From contig JBAJFG010000454.1 of the NCBI GenBank assembly GCA_037903475.1, positions 1,054,001 through 1,118,000 of the forward strand: a stretch of 64,000 nucleotides of DNA, in the 5' to 3' direction. Numbering within the stretch: position 1 is the first letter of the stretch; each line of letters starts with the position of its first letter. The position numbers and the translations under genes are program-made. The notes under the pieces are model-generated. The model saw nothing but the letters and a program-made list of their open reading frames with translations, searched no databases and was not told the origin of the DNA. Of this stretch, positions 50,175 to 61,467 are shown in pieces. The stretch comes from Ancylostoma caninum. Lineage: Eukaryota > Nematoda > Chromadorea > Rhabditida > Ancylostomatidae.

Positions 50175-52439
50175 CATATATCGCACATTGCAACGCTTGT
50201 TTTGCATCGTTATGCTAGCGTTAGTGTGGGAAAACAGGGCAGAGTGTGAACATTGGCACGAATATAGTAGGACAGGGAGTGGGACCCTATTGTTATGGTG
50301 AGCAACGTAAGAAGTGGCGAAAATTTTGCCTCAACGACCTTGGAAAATCCTCTGACACTTCATGAGCTTTTTTAGAGGCTCTGAGAGAAATACTGAAGAA
50401 GCGACACGTCGGCGCATGACAACAGCATTTTTCACTAGCCAGGTTGTGAGTCACGTTCTTCATCAAGTTTTAAATTGCACAGTTTTCTACTCAAAACTCC
50501 ACAATCGATTCTATAATATGCTTGTATTGGTGAGCCCTGAAGGAAATTTTTTCAAAAAGCGTGGAAAAAGCACAAGCGCAAGCATAAACTCTATTCAGAA
50601 CAGGCGATCCTGATGAAGGAACCCAGAACACATGCCTCCCTAGATATACTCGCTAATTATTGCATTCGATATGTGTTATCCAACTAACCCCTGAAAACAT
50701 CTGGGGACCAGTTCTTGTCTCGACAGAAAGCGTTAATCTTCTAAGGGAAAAAGAGATATTTCCAAAGAGCACAGATCTGCAGCGCAGACCGCATACAATA
50801 TGTATTCGTTGGAAGTGGCTTTTGGAGTTCTAGGGACTAGTTCTCGTACAGCAACATTAATGGGTAACAATAGTGCGAAGCGTAGCTGAGGCAACGAGAT
50901 TGATAGTTTAACATTTTTGCTCGCATTGTTTCATTATGAGTTATCCTAGCACCCACCCGGGGACCAGTTCTCGTGCAGTAGATGTCCCCATTTGTTAGAT
51001 TTTCAAAGTCTAAGCTATTAGAACCAAACGCGTACCAGTTCTCGCACAAGTGAATTCCCTATCTGCAAAATTTTACAGCTTGCAAAATGAAGGGCAAATT
51101 TTCTTTACAAAATGAAAGCTTTCTCGGAAAATTCATCTGTTCCCAAACCACTTAATTTCCAAATTGGAACCATCTGATCTCTATTCGAGCATTTTCATTT
51201 TGGCCGAACAAGGCTTACATCACAAAGGAAGATAGTTGGTGAGATATCACAGGGAAAATGGATGTAGGAAAAGGGAAAATCAAATGTAAGAAACAGTTTG
51301 ATATACGAGAATGGTACACATCAGGCACAAACACTCAACTATGGTCGATTTTGAAACAGCATGTAACAATCTCACACTATATGCCCGCAATTACATGACA
51401 GCACCTCTTGAAGAAAGCATCCAACACCTCCGAAAGATAAACATGCTATATTTTTTCCAGATGAATCATTCCTTTGCGAAAGCGGCATGACCGCAATTAC
51501 ACAACGTTCGTAAGTTTCCGCAATTTGCCCACCGCTCGCGCTGCGAAACGATAAATTAATTCCAAAGGCGCGATAGGAATGTAGCAGCGCTGAATGCTGA
51601 ATCGCGATCACAGCACAGCGCAGCAGGAACGCTGTTCTACTTCAAGTTTCAAGGGAACAGATGGAAAAAAGAGGAAAAAGCTGGAACGCACGAAAAGAAG
51701 GAAAAGAACGCAAAATGGCAACAGTTGATGGACATCAGTAAGGTCCAAGGCCCAGGTGTGTTATCAGCCGCGAGCGGGGCATAGATTCGGGGAACTCGAG
51801 CCCAACTCCGCCCACCCCCGTGTAAACACACACACGCGCGCGTCGATGGACAGACGGTACATAACAGTAAAAAACGACTAATCGTATAAAATCGCCGATG
51901 CCATCAGCGGCGGCAAAAACTCGCCACGACTGAGAGGTCTCCTTCGCTAAGGTCAGCGAGCGCGTCAGGATCGCGCAAAAACGGGAAGGGCCCCTGGAGG
52001 CGCCGCCAAAGCACGCGGCACCACCTACGAGCTGGTTGGGTCAAGAGGGATATCGTGCACTTGAACGCGGATCGCAGTTGATTTCAGCGCACTAGTCACA
52101 GTTGCAGGTGCACTTGACAGATTGGACATGTGAGTGGTATACTCGGTATCGTCCTGATTCACACGTAGTGCACTCGTACGCACCGCTTCACAACACTGAC
52201 GCAGCGCCACGGCGACGCAGTTTTGTCGCGGTTTTGACATGCCTTGACACGTATCATATCAGCTGCACCTGTTTATGATGGAGGGTGACCGTTGCAGCCT
52301 GTCAGGGTCCTCTCTGTGCATATTAGAACTAGTTAGCACCGTGCTGAGATTGTATTGTCTTCATGATGCAAAGCAACGATTACATTCATATTATACTTCG
52401 CAGATTGGAAAACTGGCCTCAAATATTCGAATATAATAA
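50175..52439. other. Stretch with weak exon candidates and a CpG-rich patch
   Basis: A plus-strand piece at 50376-50442 sits between a CTTTTTTAG acceptor and a GTTGTG donor and reads GSERNTEEATRRRMTTAFF. A second piece follows at 50483-50529. A CpG-rich patch (51770-52260) contains a 71-codon minus-strand open frame (52025-52240) of coding-like composition. No family is recognised. Confidence 0.3.
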
Positions 52440-52590
52440 GCATTCCAACGAGAAAATAGTATTCGAACTGGAAATTTTGAAAGTAGTCGAACTCGAATAT
52501 TCGAATACTACGCCCCTCGAACAGTCTTCTGTTTGAACTGTTCGAATATTCATTCCAATGCGAATATTCGACTATTTGGTCATAACTATA
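52440..52590. repeat. Cluster of TTCGAATATTCGAA-like palindromes
   Basis: The motif ATTCGAATA or its near variants recurs about eight times, including CTCGAATATTCGAATACT near 52491. Similar isolated copies occur near 36522 and 60509. Confidence 0.6.
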
Positions 52591-52725
52591 GTTTATACTA
52601 CTGAGTAAGGCAAAATGAACGCGAGTATTTTTACTTCGTCTTAGTTCACGATTATTTTTTGGTACACTTAAACAAGTATACTTGTTTCATACTCTATTAT
52701 CTTATTTTTACTTTTATTTTCTCAG

Positions 52726-52837
52726 AACAGTTGCGGGAACACCGGAAAATGTCAACGCAAGTCTTGTCAACAACACATCCGATGCGTCGCGGCAATACGG
52801 ATTCATGCCTAATGAGGATGTCATTCGAGCTCCATAA
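52726..52837 (+). CDS. Orphan terminal exon, unknown protein
   Basis: A strong TTTTATTTTCTCAG acceptor is followed by an open stretch ending at a TAA (52835-52837). It reads TVAGTPENVNASLVNNTSDA then SRQYGFMPNEDVIRAP, polar and C-terminus-like. The composition is more coding-like than the surrounding DNA. No upstream exon can be linked. It could be the end of a gene whose other exons lie to the left among the candidates at 48463 and 50376, but phase and family give no proof. Confidence 0.3.
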
Positions 52838-53121
52838 ACCCTTAGGATTTGACAAATCGCCTTGTCTCTGTTTTCCTAGCCAACGTAGTCAAAAAAATCG
52901 CGACTAGGCTAAAACCAGGAAAATATTTAAGAACCCAGGAGTTTTTAAAGCTGGGTGGTCGCGCATGTGACAATGTCATGAAGAATGGACGCACATCCGA
53001 CGCAGCTCGGACGCAAGTGACGCCGCGCGCGTTTGCTGTGTCGCGGCGGTTGTGCGACTCATGATCATTCGTGCGTCCTACGCGTGTTTGACATGTACAT
53101 CAAGTATGTAACGCATTCATG

Positions 53122-53535
53122 TACTCAGGAAACTTAAAAGCCGTTTTTCGCACGAGATTGAAAGATGCAAATCCCACGGTAAAGACATGCAATCATCTAA
53201 TCAATAGTTCTGTACCACCAATGGTCAAATCCATGCATACCCCGCAAAACCCGTACATTCCCATGCAAAACCCATGCGTCTCCAAAAATCCGATGCAAAT
53301 TCGATACAGAACGCACGAAAAACCATTGCATACCCATGCAAAACCGATGCAAAGCCCATGCAAAACTCATGCATGTCCATGGGTGTGCATGTGTTATGCA
53401 TGCATTGACTCTTGCTGGTGCAGAACTATTGATTAAAAAACTGTGTTTTTGTGTTTTGCATGAGCACGCATGTCATAATCGTGGGATCTGCACCTTTCAA
53501 TCTCATGCAAAACACGGTTTTTAAATTCCCTGAGT
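53122..53535. mobile_element. MITE with TACTCAGG ends and internal CCATGCAAAA array
   Basis: Ends TACTCAGGAAACTTAAAAGC and, inverted, TACTCAGGGAATTTAAAAAC continue as inverted repeats for about 56 bp, including GAGATTGAAAG and ATCCCACG. TA is the apparent target. The interior is a loose array of CCATGCAAAACCCATGC units (53230-53400). A second element with the same TACTCAG tips lies at 60015-60328. Confidence 0.75.
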
Positions 53536-53809
53536 ATAAAGATGAATTATTTTTGGGAGAGATTTGAACAGGTTAAGCCGTGTTCGACAAAGGAACATTT
53601 CAGGACACTTCAGATATCACGTATGGTCTATTAGCTCAGAGAAGGCCGGTGAAGTGACTTTGTCTGCAATTACGATCGCACTGATTCCATCAACGGGAGA
53701 ACGCCGCAGGACGCGTCTGGAAGGAGATCTTACTAAATGGCAGCGGGCGGACATCAAAATGAATGAATCACACCATATACATATTAACGAACTGTAAAAA
53801 TTAGATCAG

Positions 53810-55440
53810 TTGGCCGCAGGCCCCAGCGCAGCTTGTCGGTGGGCAAGCTGGGCTTCGTAAAAGGGTCGGAAAGCAAAAGGGGCTTCGTACGGGTTCGGGG
53901 CCGAGCCCCAGAAAAACTTTGAGGTGTTCGTTGGTCCAAAGAAAAGAAATGCGTTGATAAAGGCGATGAAAGACGAAAAAGGCTCGCAAAAGAACTGCTC
54001 GTAGCTTTAGCAGAGCAATTGCGGCGATCGATGTTGAAAAGTTTGATTGGAGCAGATCATGTACAGGTTCCCATAATCCGGAGGACTTAAACGACTCCTG
54101 CGCCGCGGAATCTGCATGGATTGAGCTGGAATCTTCAGTGAGATGAGAACTAAGGGAACACTAGAAGATTTTGGGAGAGAAAATCTAAACTTATGTGAAC
54201 TAGAAAAGTATACGCTCACATTCTGAGTCTGAGTGGTTGCAAGGCTCTCCCGTTGAGTCGAGACTCAACCGATTGACACCAAATTTGGGGTGAAGAAGCG
54301 TCATAGCACTCAAAATAAATGTATGATGTCAGATCACAAAACTTATGTGAATCCAGGAATTGTATGCTCGGTAAAGGGGCCAGCCTATTTTCGACAGGCT
54401 GGGCTACAAGCTGAGCCTGTCGGGGGCATAATGTCCCTATTCAAACACATAAGTTACCAACCCCCTACCATGTACCCTATACTTGTAGGTATGTGCTTTC
54501 ATACGCCTCACATACTATCACTTATCATCTCCTATCTTCCGAGTATTTGTCCTTCTCCGCTCGCTCCAAGGAACTATAGCAAGCCGTTTAGCCGCGCTCC
54601 AAAGCAGAACGCCGACCCAAACGACCCAGCGCGGGAATTGGAATCACTTGAAAGCCCCTTCGGAAGCCTCAGCACTGGTTTTTGGTAGTCATTTATATGA
54701 TCTCCAGTCAATCACTTCTTTTGCGTCTCGGTAAATTCTCAATCTACTTCATCGCGGTCTCATTTCATTTTATAGGCTCTACGTAAAGGCTGTATTCACT
54801 GGATTCAAACGCGGTCTCCGCACCCAGTCCGAGCATACTGCGCTGCTCAAGCTCGATGGTGTGTTCAACAAGAGCGACGCTCAGTTCTACATTGGAAAAC
54901 GCGCCGTTTATCTCTACAAGGCTCACAATAAGACCACGGTTAGTTTCACTTTTGTATTCAGTAGGTGTTGTCGAAAGTTTTTGTTTTTTTTTTTGTTTCT
55001 CTTTTTGTTTTCTCATCAAATTCGTATGCTCTTTGTTCCGACTTTTCGTTTCTTTTTTGAGCGCTTGAATGTGAATCGATGGAAATTTTGCTTTTTCGTC
55101 ACAGTGTTGTATTGATTCTGCTATTGAAGTTATTTTTTTTTGAATTCACCTTTCCTCATCAAAATTGTTTTACGACACTTAAGCAGTGGCTGCCAACATT
55201 CAATTTTTGGAACTCGTTCTTTTGAGCCGTAAGATACTTTTAACCCATTGACGACCGCGTGGCTCACCGGTGAGCCGCACTTTTTCGGTTTTATATGCAT
55301 TTTTGAGGGTTTCTCCCACACCACTATTTTCAAAGGGGGCTTCGTAAAATCTGCATTTTTCAAAGGGGCTTCGTTTTGCCTACGACCGTAAGACAGGCTC
55401 GTGCCGGGGCCTGGTTGGCCGACACTGCGATGAGGTCGTA
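53810..55440. repeat. GC-rich repeat copies flanking the eL33 exon
   Basis: A block with GGCCGCAGGCCCCAGCGCAG and CTTGTCGG at 53812-53845 resembles, in inverse orientation, the block CGACAGGCTCG-like/GGGGCCTGGTTGGCC at 55392-55425. A GGGGCTTCGTA motif pair appears next to each (53853-53893 and 55339-55372) in the same direction. A small palindrome CAGGCTGGGCTACAAGCTGA lies between at 54396. Whether these are true element termini is uncertain. Confidence 0.45.
54776..54938 (+). CDS. rpl-33: Ribosomal protein eL33 (RPL35A), single internal exon
   Basis: eL33 is a small protein of the large ribosomal subunit. The exon follows a CATTTTATAG acceptor, enters in phase 2 and ends at ACCACG before a GTTAGT donor in phase 0. 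It encodes LYVKAVFTGFKRGLRTQSEH, then TALLKLDGVFNKSDAQFYIG and KRAVYLYKAHNKTT, a near-textbook eL33 N-terminal half with no stop or frameshift. The short 5' exon (start codon) and the C-terminal exon (KVATRTRAIWGK region, usually close by) are not found in the following 9 kb. It may be a gene with a very long intron, or a captured or duplicated gene fragment. Confidence 0.85.
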
Positions 55441-56814
55441 ATTGCACACAAAGTCACAGCAGCAGCTTTCTCTGGACTACCAGACTGTAGAATCCATGCA
55501 AAACTCAGCACTGCATTGGATCCGCTCTCAGTATCATTCATGTCGCATTTTTGTACTAGTTATAAATAATGCATGCTGTTTTCGATATCATGCGAAATCA
55601 ACGCAGGTATAGTGCAAAACCGATTCGCCATTGAGCTGATATGAGCAACCAACGCTTGCAAGACATAACCCAAGTCTGCAAGAGAAAACTGAGAAAGCAG
55701 TGGTTACCCAGGATGTGCGCCGCATCTATGCGCATGAATGACGTTTGTGACAGAAATCCGATGCTTGTCTTGAAAAACCAAAGTCTGCATGACGTTATGC
55801 TCGTTCACCTGTCTCGCTCCACCCACAGTTGGTTAGCAGATTCACGGTAAAATAACATAGTTATCTTTGCTAAGAATAGGAAAGGCAGAAAATATCATTG
55901 TTGAGGTAAAACTAGCTAAATAGTGACGGCAAGAGAAGAAACACCTACGTATACTCAAGGACCCAGAACCATCCCAACGTCCTTTTCGAGATTTTTATAT
56001 GAGTAGCCACAGATAGCAATGGCATACATGATTTCGTACAAAAGTTCATAAAGACGCATTCTGAAGCCCCTTCTTTTGTGGAGCACTTGGGCGGTGCCGA
56101 AGAGAAAGTGCAAGATTTCCTTAACGTGTACTTCTATACTAGAAGTGCACCCTCAAACAGGTTATGTGAGAATCTCGAAAACTATTCTAGAATGCAACTT
56201 AGTCCTTAGTCTTCAAACCGGTTTTACACAAAAGAATCCTAGTTCTGTGAAAAAAAAAGTCCGAATATTTTCACTGGAGAAAGTGGTTGAATGATACAAG
56301 TCTGTCTGTTCTCATGCGCAAAATAACGTTGTATGGTTCATGTGTTCCTTCAGGATTCGTTTTGCGTACTGATAGCATGAATAAATCTCAAGAGAGAATA
56401 TCACAAAGTAGTTCATATGAATTCGAAAAAAAGTCATAACAAACATGAAGAACATACTCTTTCGAGTATTTCTCGGCTATTTCTGAGGCAGTCAGCTTGC
56501 AAAAAGGACCACTGTGGATAGTTTAGGGGTCATTTATAGGACCAGTACAGGTTTAGATTCATTACTGACAGAAGCGGGTTACACTAGGCGAAAATGACCA
56601 ACTGACAGCACTAATTTGGAAGTACTCCAGAGAACAATTCGTCGCGAGTCACTGAAAATATGAATATGTCTCCTTGTAGTGGTTTAATCCTGGCTTTACA
56701 TTGCTTGATTTGGATGGTACACCTGTTGCTGACATTCTCGTACCAGCTCCTCCATAGTTCATTGACTTTATGAAAATACCCTAAGAAGAGATGAAGATTG
56801 AGTGGATACAAGAT
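55441..56814. other. Non-coding stretch, nothing recognised
   Basis: Short open frames at 55641-55850 and 56076-56294 have no domain signature. No eL33 downstream exon is seen here. Confidence 0.35.
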
Positions 56815-57478
56815 ATGGACCCGGTGGCAGATGGAGCAAAAGTGGGAATAACCCTTGCAACAGCTGTCAAACGTGAATTAGTAAGTATTCTTTTGTGAAT
56901 CACACTTTTACTGCCCACACAGAGGGAAGAACGACACTAGGAGTAGAGCAGTAAAGGCAGATATACATAGAAGAATGCAGTGGACGAGCTTTAAAGAACG
57001 TGTAACACCACGTGACGGTCTGCGCATTTGCAAAAATCATTGATGTCGCAGTACCGATTCGTTTTCTTGTTCCAGCCTGTCCAAATATGTGGACACGCAG
57101 CGCGGCCGCACCGCTCGCGCTGGAACCGCCGCCGTAGCAACAAATTTAGGCCTCTTGATAGATTTTCATCATTTTTGATGTAAACTATCAAAAACAAAAA
57201 CTATAATAGATAACTACTAAGGGAACATCAGTTTGTTGTCGTGACGAGGATTCCAGCGCGAGTGGCACGGTCGCGCGGCGTGTTCCTCGAGTCCGCGAAA
57301 AACATCATTGTGGCATCACAGTATTTTTTCTTTTGAAGGGAAGATCCAGCCTAATTGCATTCCTCAATGTATCACCTCTTTTCCACCTATCGTACAGATT
57401 CAACGTATTGAGTGTATTGTACAACAACTTATCGAGCTGATGGCAATTCACAGTTGTTGCCCTGATGGAGTGTGCTGA
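56815..57478 (+). CDS. Possible very small two-exon gene
   Basis: A 22-codon exon with ATG at 56815 (MDPVADGAKVGITLATAVKR, then EL) ends at a perfect GTAAGT donor (56881). A second open exon begins at 57398 after a TATCGTACAG acceptor, reads IQRIECIVQQLIELMAIHSC, then CPDGVC, and stops with TGA at 57476-57478. Phases agree (0/0), giving 48 residues. The intron carries a MITE (57090-57310). There is no recognisable family, and chance cannot be excluded at this length. Confidence 0.3.
57090..57310. mobile_element. MITE related to 31326-31592
   Basis: Inverted GC-rich blocks (CACGCAGCGCGGCCGCACCG...CGCTCGCGCTGGAA and its mirror) flank an AT-rich core with CTTGATAGATTTTCATC and AACTATCAAAA, the same hairpin core as at 31420. 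The outer tips are less clear than in the other copy. Confidence 0.6.
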
Positions 57479-57615
57479 TCTAAAACAACGTGGCGGTACC
57501 TACCCTTTTCAGCACGAAATTTGGAACGAGTGAACGCGTCCACCTTGGGTTGGTGAAATTGAAAGCACCTGTCAGAAAGCCACTTTTCTAACGTGTTTTG
57601 AACACCTTCACAGAC

Positions 57616-57650
57616 AAATGAATGAATGAATGAATGAATGAATGAATGAG
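57616..57650. repeat. (AATG)n microsatellite
   Basis: About eight and a half consecutive AATG units. Confidence 0.95.
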
Positions 57651-58959
57651 CAAATGAATAAGTAAACACATGAAAGCTCAAGAAAAACGAAATACTAGCG
57701 GAGGCACAAACTTGGCCCTCAAAAACGACTCCCTTTAGCAATTCAGGGCGCAGGTACACTAATGTTGGAGGGCACTTTTGAACCTCGGATAGTACTGCCA
57801 GTTTAGATGATTGACTCATAACCAGTTGTTTACCCTGTCGCAGCGATACGATAGAAAAAGTAAACAAAACCAGCGTTGGCATTATGTTCTGTTAATATAA
57901 AGGGGCTGTTGCTGATTCAGTGCCATTTCCTCTCAGAATGTTTCGTTTGTCGACAGAATTGGTATTCCAAATGCACATTCCTGGAAAAAACGGGGCACCT
58001 GAAGCTCGAGCCGGGGGGAATAAGTAATCACCCGAGTGAGTGCAAAGAATTACGTTGTACAGCAGCTGAATCACCGAGAGTTGTAGAAAAAGGGGTACTG
58101 TGAGACCCGGAGGTGAGAGATTTTGATAGCGTATAATCGCCTTCCGATAGGAAAAGAGCGCATGCGAGATAAGAAGGATCAAAAACTAAAAGAATCGAAC
58201 TTGAGGGTGCCGGGGAAAGCAAGGAGAAATGCTCGACGACGGCGTCAATAGACTCATTCATTCGAACTGTTTACGTCGCGATAAGGAGGTTGTGAACGGT
58301 GTGTGAGCGTGTGTGTGGCAGCCATGGGAACTTTGCGATAAGCGACTGCCAGTGGAAGAAGAAACAACATCATCGGCTGACTCATACTACGGAGATGATA
58401 AATTATTGTCGTCGTCGCGGCGTCGCCTACAGATTCGCAGAAAAAGGCCAGGAAACATATGTTGGGATACGAACAGCAGACCAGAGCTATCCGTCCTGAG
58501 CCATTCCATTCGTAGAAAATCTACGAAGCCCAGGGATTTCACGGCATTCACAGCATTACTTAGTCGCTGTGCTCCGGATAAGCTCTCATGAAAGTACTAG
58601 TTGAATACGTATTCTATCAGGGTGTTTGGCACTATATTCTACCTATAACTCGAATTCCTCTAGTGCAAATATCACAAGCTCTCACCGGACGCTTTTTTCC
58701 TGTAAACCGTGGAATTAGTTCAAAACAGCTTCAAACTAAGATTCAGGTCAGTCCCGCAATGTTTCGTTTTGGTTTTGTTCTGTTTTGTTTAGAATTTAGG
58801 TCTTTCTTAGTTATACTGGTTACGTTATGGTACTTTTCTGGCGTTCTATATGTTGAGTTCCCAGTTCTACAACGTTCTACTGGTCCGACTATAGGCTTTA
58901 CTACAATGTACTAATGGCACACCCCAGTGGTGTATCCAATAAATGAATAAATAAATAAA
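57651..58959. other. Non-coding stretch, nothing recognised
   Basis: Overlapping short frames on both strands near 57892-58591 have no domain signature. An open frame at 58588-58914 is hydrophobic at its C-terminal end but has no splice or family support. Confidence 0.35.
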
Positions 58960-59554
58960 TCTGTATATATAAAAGTGAAAGTTTGTATGTATGTGTATAT
59001 GTATGTAATGAATAGAAATCGTGGAGAGTGAACCGATCCGGACTAAGTTTTCCACGTACGTCCCACGCTGATCGGCGGAGGTTATAAGCTACTTTGGACT
59101 CGGTATTATCGGTTGATTTATCGATTATATCGATTTTATTGATTTTTCGTAATTTTTGTCCAGGAGTCGGTATTGACATGTCTTCTGGGGTTCCTCAATA
59201 AGCTGTGACAACCGTAGACAACCGTACGAAACATCGAGTTATCGATTTTATTGACTTTTAGCTCTTCTGCAGAATGGAGCTGTGAAGACATGTCTCCTGG
59301 AGTTTCTCAATACGCTGAATATGAATATGTCAACCACTTTGTACGAATGCATTCATGGCACCGAAATAGCTTTGCTAACTTTTACACCCACAAGTCGATG
59401 GGGAAGGGTCACTTGGACTTCGCTAACATGCTGATCAGCAAAATCACGGAGATTTTAATGTTTCAATGAATTTATTGGTGACACTAATTTGCCTCAGCAG
59501 TGTGATGTAGCCGAGGTAGTAAAACACCCGAGAGAAGCCGGGTACGGCAGCTAG
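58960..59554 (+). mobile_element. Non-autonomous Helitron
   Basis: The 5' end is TCTGTATATATAAAAGTGAA (TC start). The 3' end has a short hairpin GCCG-GGTA-CGGC followed six bases later by CTAG, as in Helitron CTRR ends. It is inserted between A (58959) and T (59555) with no target duplication, inside an AAATA-type simple repeat seen on both sides. The 595-bp body includes ATCGATTTTATTGA blocks repeated twice (near 59130 and 59243). No helicase or Rep domain is present. Confidence 0.75.
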
Positions 59555-60014
59555 TAAATAAATAGATAAATAAAAAAATAAATGAATAATGGCGCTCCCC
59601 CGAGATGATTTGAAACCCACTGGACTCCCAAAGAATGCCTGAGAATGGGGGCACGTGAACGATTTAGTGGAGTGAGGGAACTGCAGCTGTAGGACAAGCT
59701 CCGGGCAGAACAAGCACGTTCACTGAAAACAAAGAAACAGAAGGCTAGGTCATGCACTGCTGCTGGAGCGAAGTAAAAGACAAAATCATGCTTTCGGTTG
59801 GAGCCGCATACACATACGCGCACGTGCTTCAGAGAAATCGCCGCTAAATCGCTCATGTAGGCTACCGTGACTACACGTTCATTTCTCTCACTGTGATCCA
59901 AATCCTGTACATTTCACTTGATGAGTAACTTCTGGAGTAAGTTCAGGTGACATAATTGCGAAAACTGCGGTGGAATTCCAGGCATTGTTGGGAAATTCCA
60001 AGAACATTAACGTA

Positions 60015-60328
60015 TACTCAGAAGCTTTGGGGCACCGGTGCGCACTCAGACGGGCACCGGTGCCAGTGACGAAATTGGACCGCGGCGACCGTAAAGATCC
60101 CGGGCCGGCACCACTATCCATTCGCGACAGGAATGGCGACACATCAGTGACCGCATAGCGCACGAAAAGTCCACACATGGATTATTTCTATTATTATATT
60201 CTTCTTCGCAATGCGAAGTGGCGCCGTTCCAGGATTTTTACTGTCGCCATGAGTAGTTCCACTACTGGCGCCGATAAAGGCACATGTGCCTATTTGGGTC
60301 GGCACCGGTGCTCAGAAGTTCCTGAGTA
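60015..60328. mobile_element. MITE with TACTCAG ends, second family member
   Basis: Ends TACTCAGAAGCTTTGGGGCA and, inverted, TACTCAGGAACTTCTGAGCA. GGCACCGGTGC palindromes occur near both ends, about four in all. The tips match the 53122-53535 element while the body differs. Confidence 0.65.
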
Positions 60329-60570
60329 GACACCGACAGTGATGTCGCTCGGCAATTGGGCGACGCACACATACAGGTGGCCCAACAGCACAACACAGAA
60401 CTGAGAATGTTCCCAGAGTAATTTTTTTCAATATCGTCTATCGTCGAAGAGCATTCTTAGCGAGCAGTCGGGTTATTCGAGAAGTTAAAAAAAACTCGTC
60501 ACTTGAATATTCGAATAGTTGTAAACGTTACATTTTTATAACCTGACAATTCCATTCTAATTCTTATTTA

Positions 60571-61467
60571 TTAGGTTGATGTTTAAAAAATGGCGCCACT
60601 TTTCTCAGAAACATATTACTTCGTTCAGACAAAATTTGACATTCAGATATGATAATATTCTTGTGGAGTAAAGAAAGCTCTATCGATCTTTGGCATATGA
60701 GATTTCCAGTTAGCAGTCGTGAGATAATTGAAAATGTCCAGGAAACTCCTTCTATTTTTTTGAATTTCCTTGATTTTTCTGCAACACTAAAAGCAATGCA
60801 GTCCAAAATACTTTGTATTTGGAACAGATGTCACAATCCACTGCGCATATGAGCCCTGGTGCAAGGGCTTGGCTTCTAGGGAAACGTAGATGAGTACTTT
60901 TTGAAGCATTTCCTTCGTTATTTCTAGGATTCTTGCCGAATGATTCTTTCCAAGCTCCTTTTCGGGAAGAACACCCTCACCAATACCTATTGCTGTCATT
61001 GGCCACAAAAAGTCGGGAAGGATGGGAAAGATCTGATGGTAAAACGCTCGAGAAGCTCAACAGCGAATTTCCTGCCTCCTTCCCCCCCCCCCCAAATTTT
61101 GGCCAAAATTTGCTACCCAGAGCTGACTTGAACTTTGGTAGTCTTACTGGGGAATATTTGAATAGGCATCGTATTCCTCAAGAAAACTGTCGCTTCTGTG
61201 CCGCTTCTCTCAGCTCCAGAAGCTCCTATTCCGTGAGAAAAAATTCGCCAAACATGACGGCTTGAAAAAAGGTCTTCGTTGTTTATGGCTCCGCAGTCTC
61301 ACGAGATATAGGCGTACAGCTTCAGGGGCTTGCGCGTACGATAATCACTGGTCCTTGCTAATTAAAAAAATTTAAAAGGATTTTGCCGTAGTTATCGTTC
61401 ATTAAAGTTGTGAAAGAAAATATGTATAGTCAACATGAAGAAGCGCCATTTCTTTGCATCAACCTAA
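60571..61467. mobile_element. Mariner-type element, TTAGGTTGATG ends
   Basis: Starts TTAGGTTGATGTTTAAAAAA and ends with the inverse TTAGGTTGATGCAAAGAAAT; both are followed by ATGGCGC. Intact TA duplications flank it (60569-60570 and 61468-61469). The 897-bp body has short frames on both strands but no transposase motif I can recognise. A 12-base poly-C run lies at 61082. Confidence 0.75.

Noticed and set aside
55230..55290. TTAACCCATTGACGACCGCG, like a piggyBac-type end
   Set aside because: Only one end was seen; no inverted partner with TTAA was found within several kilobases.
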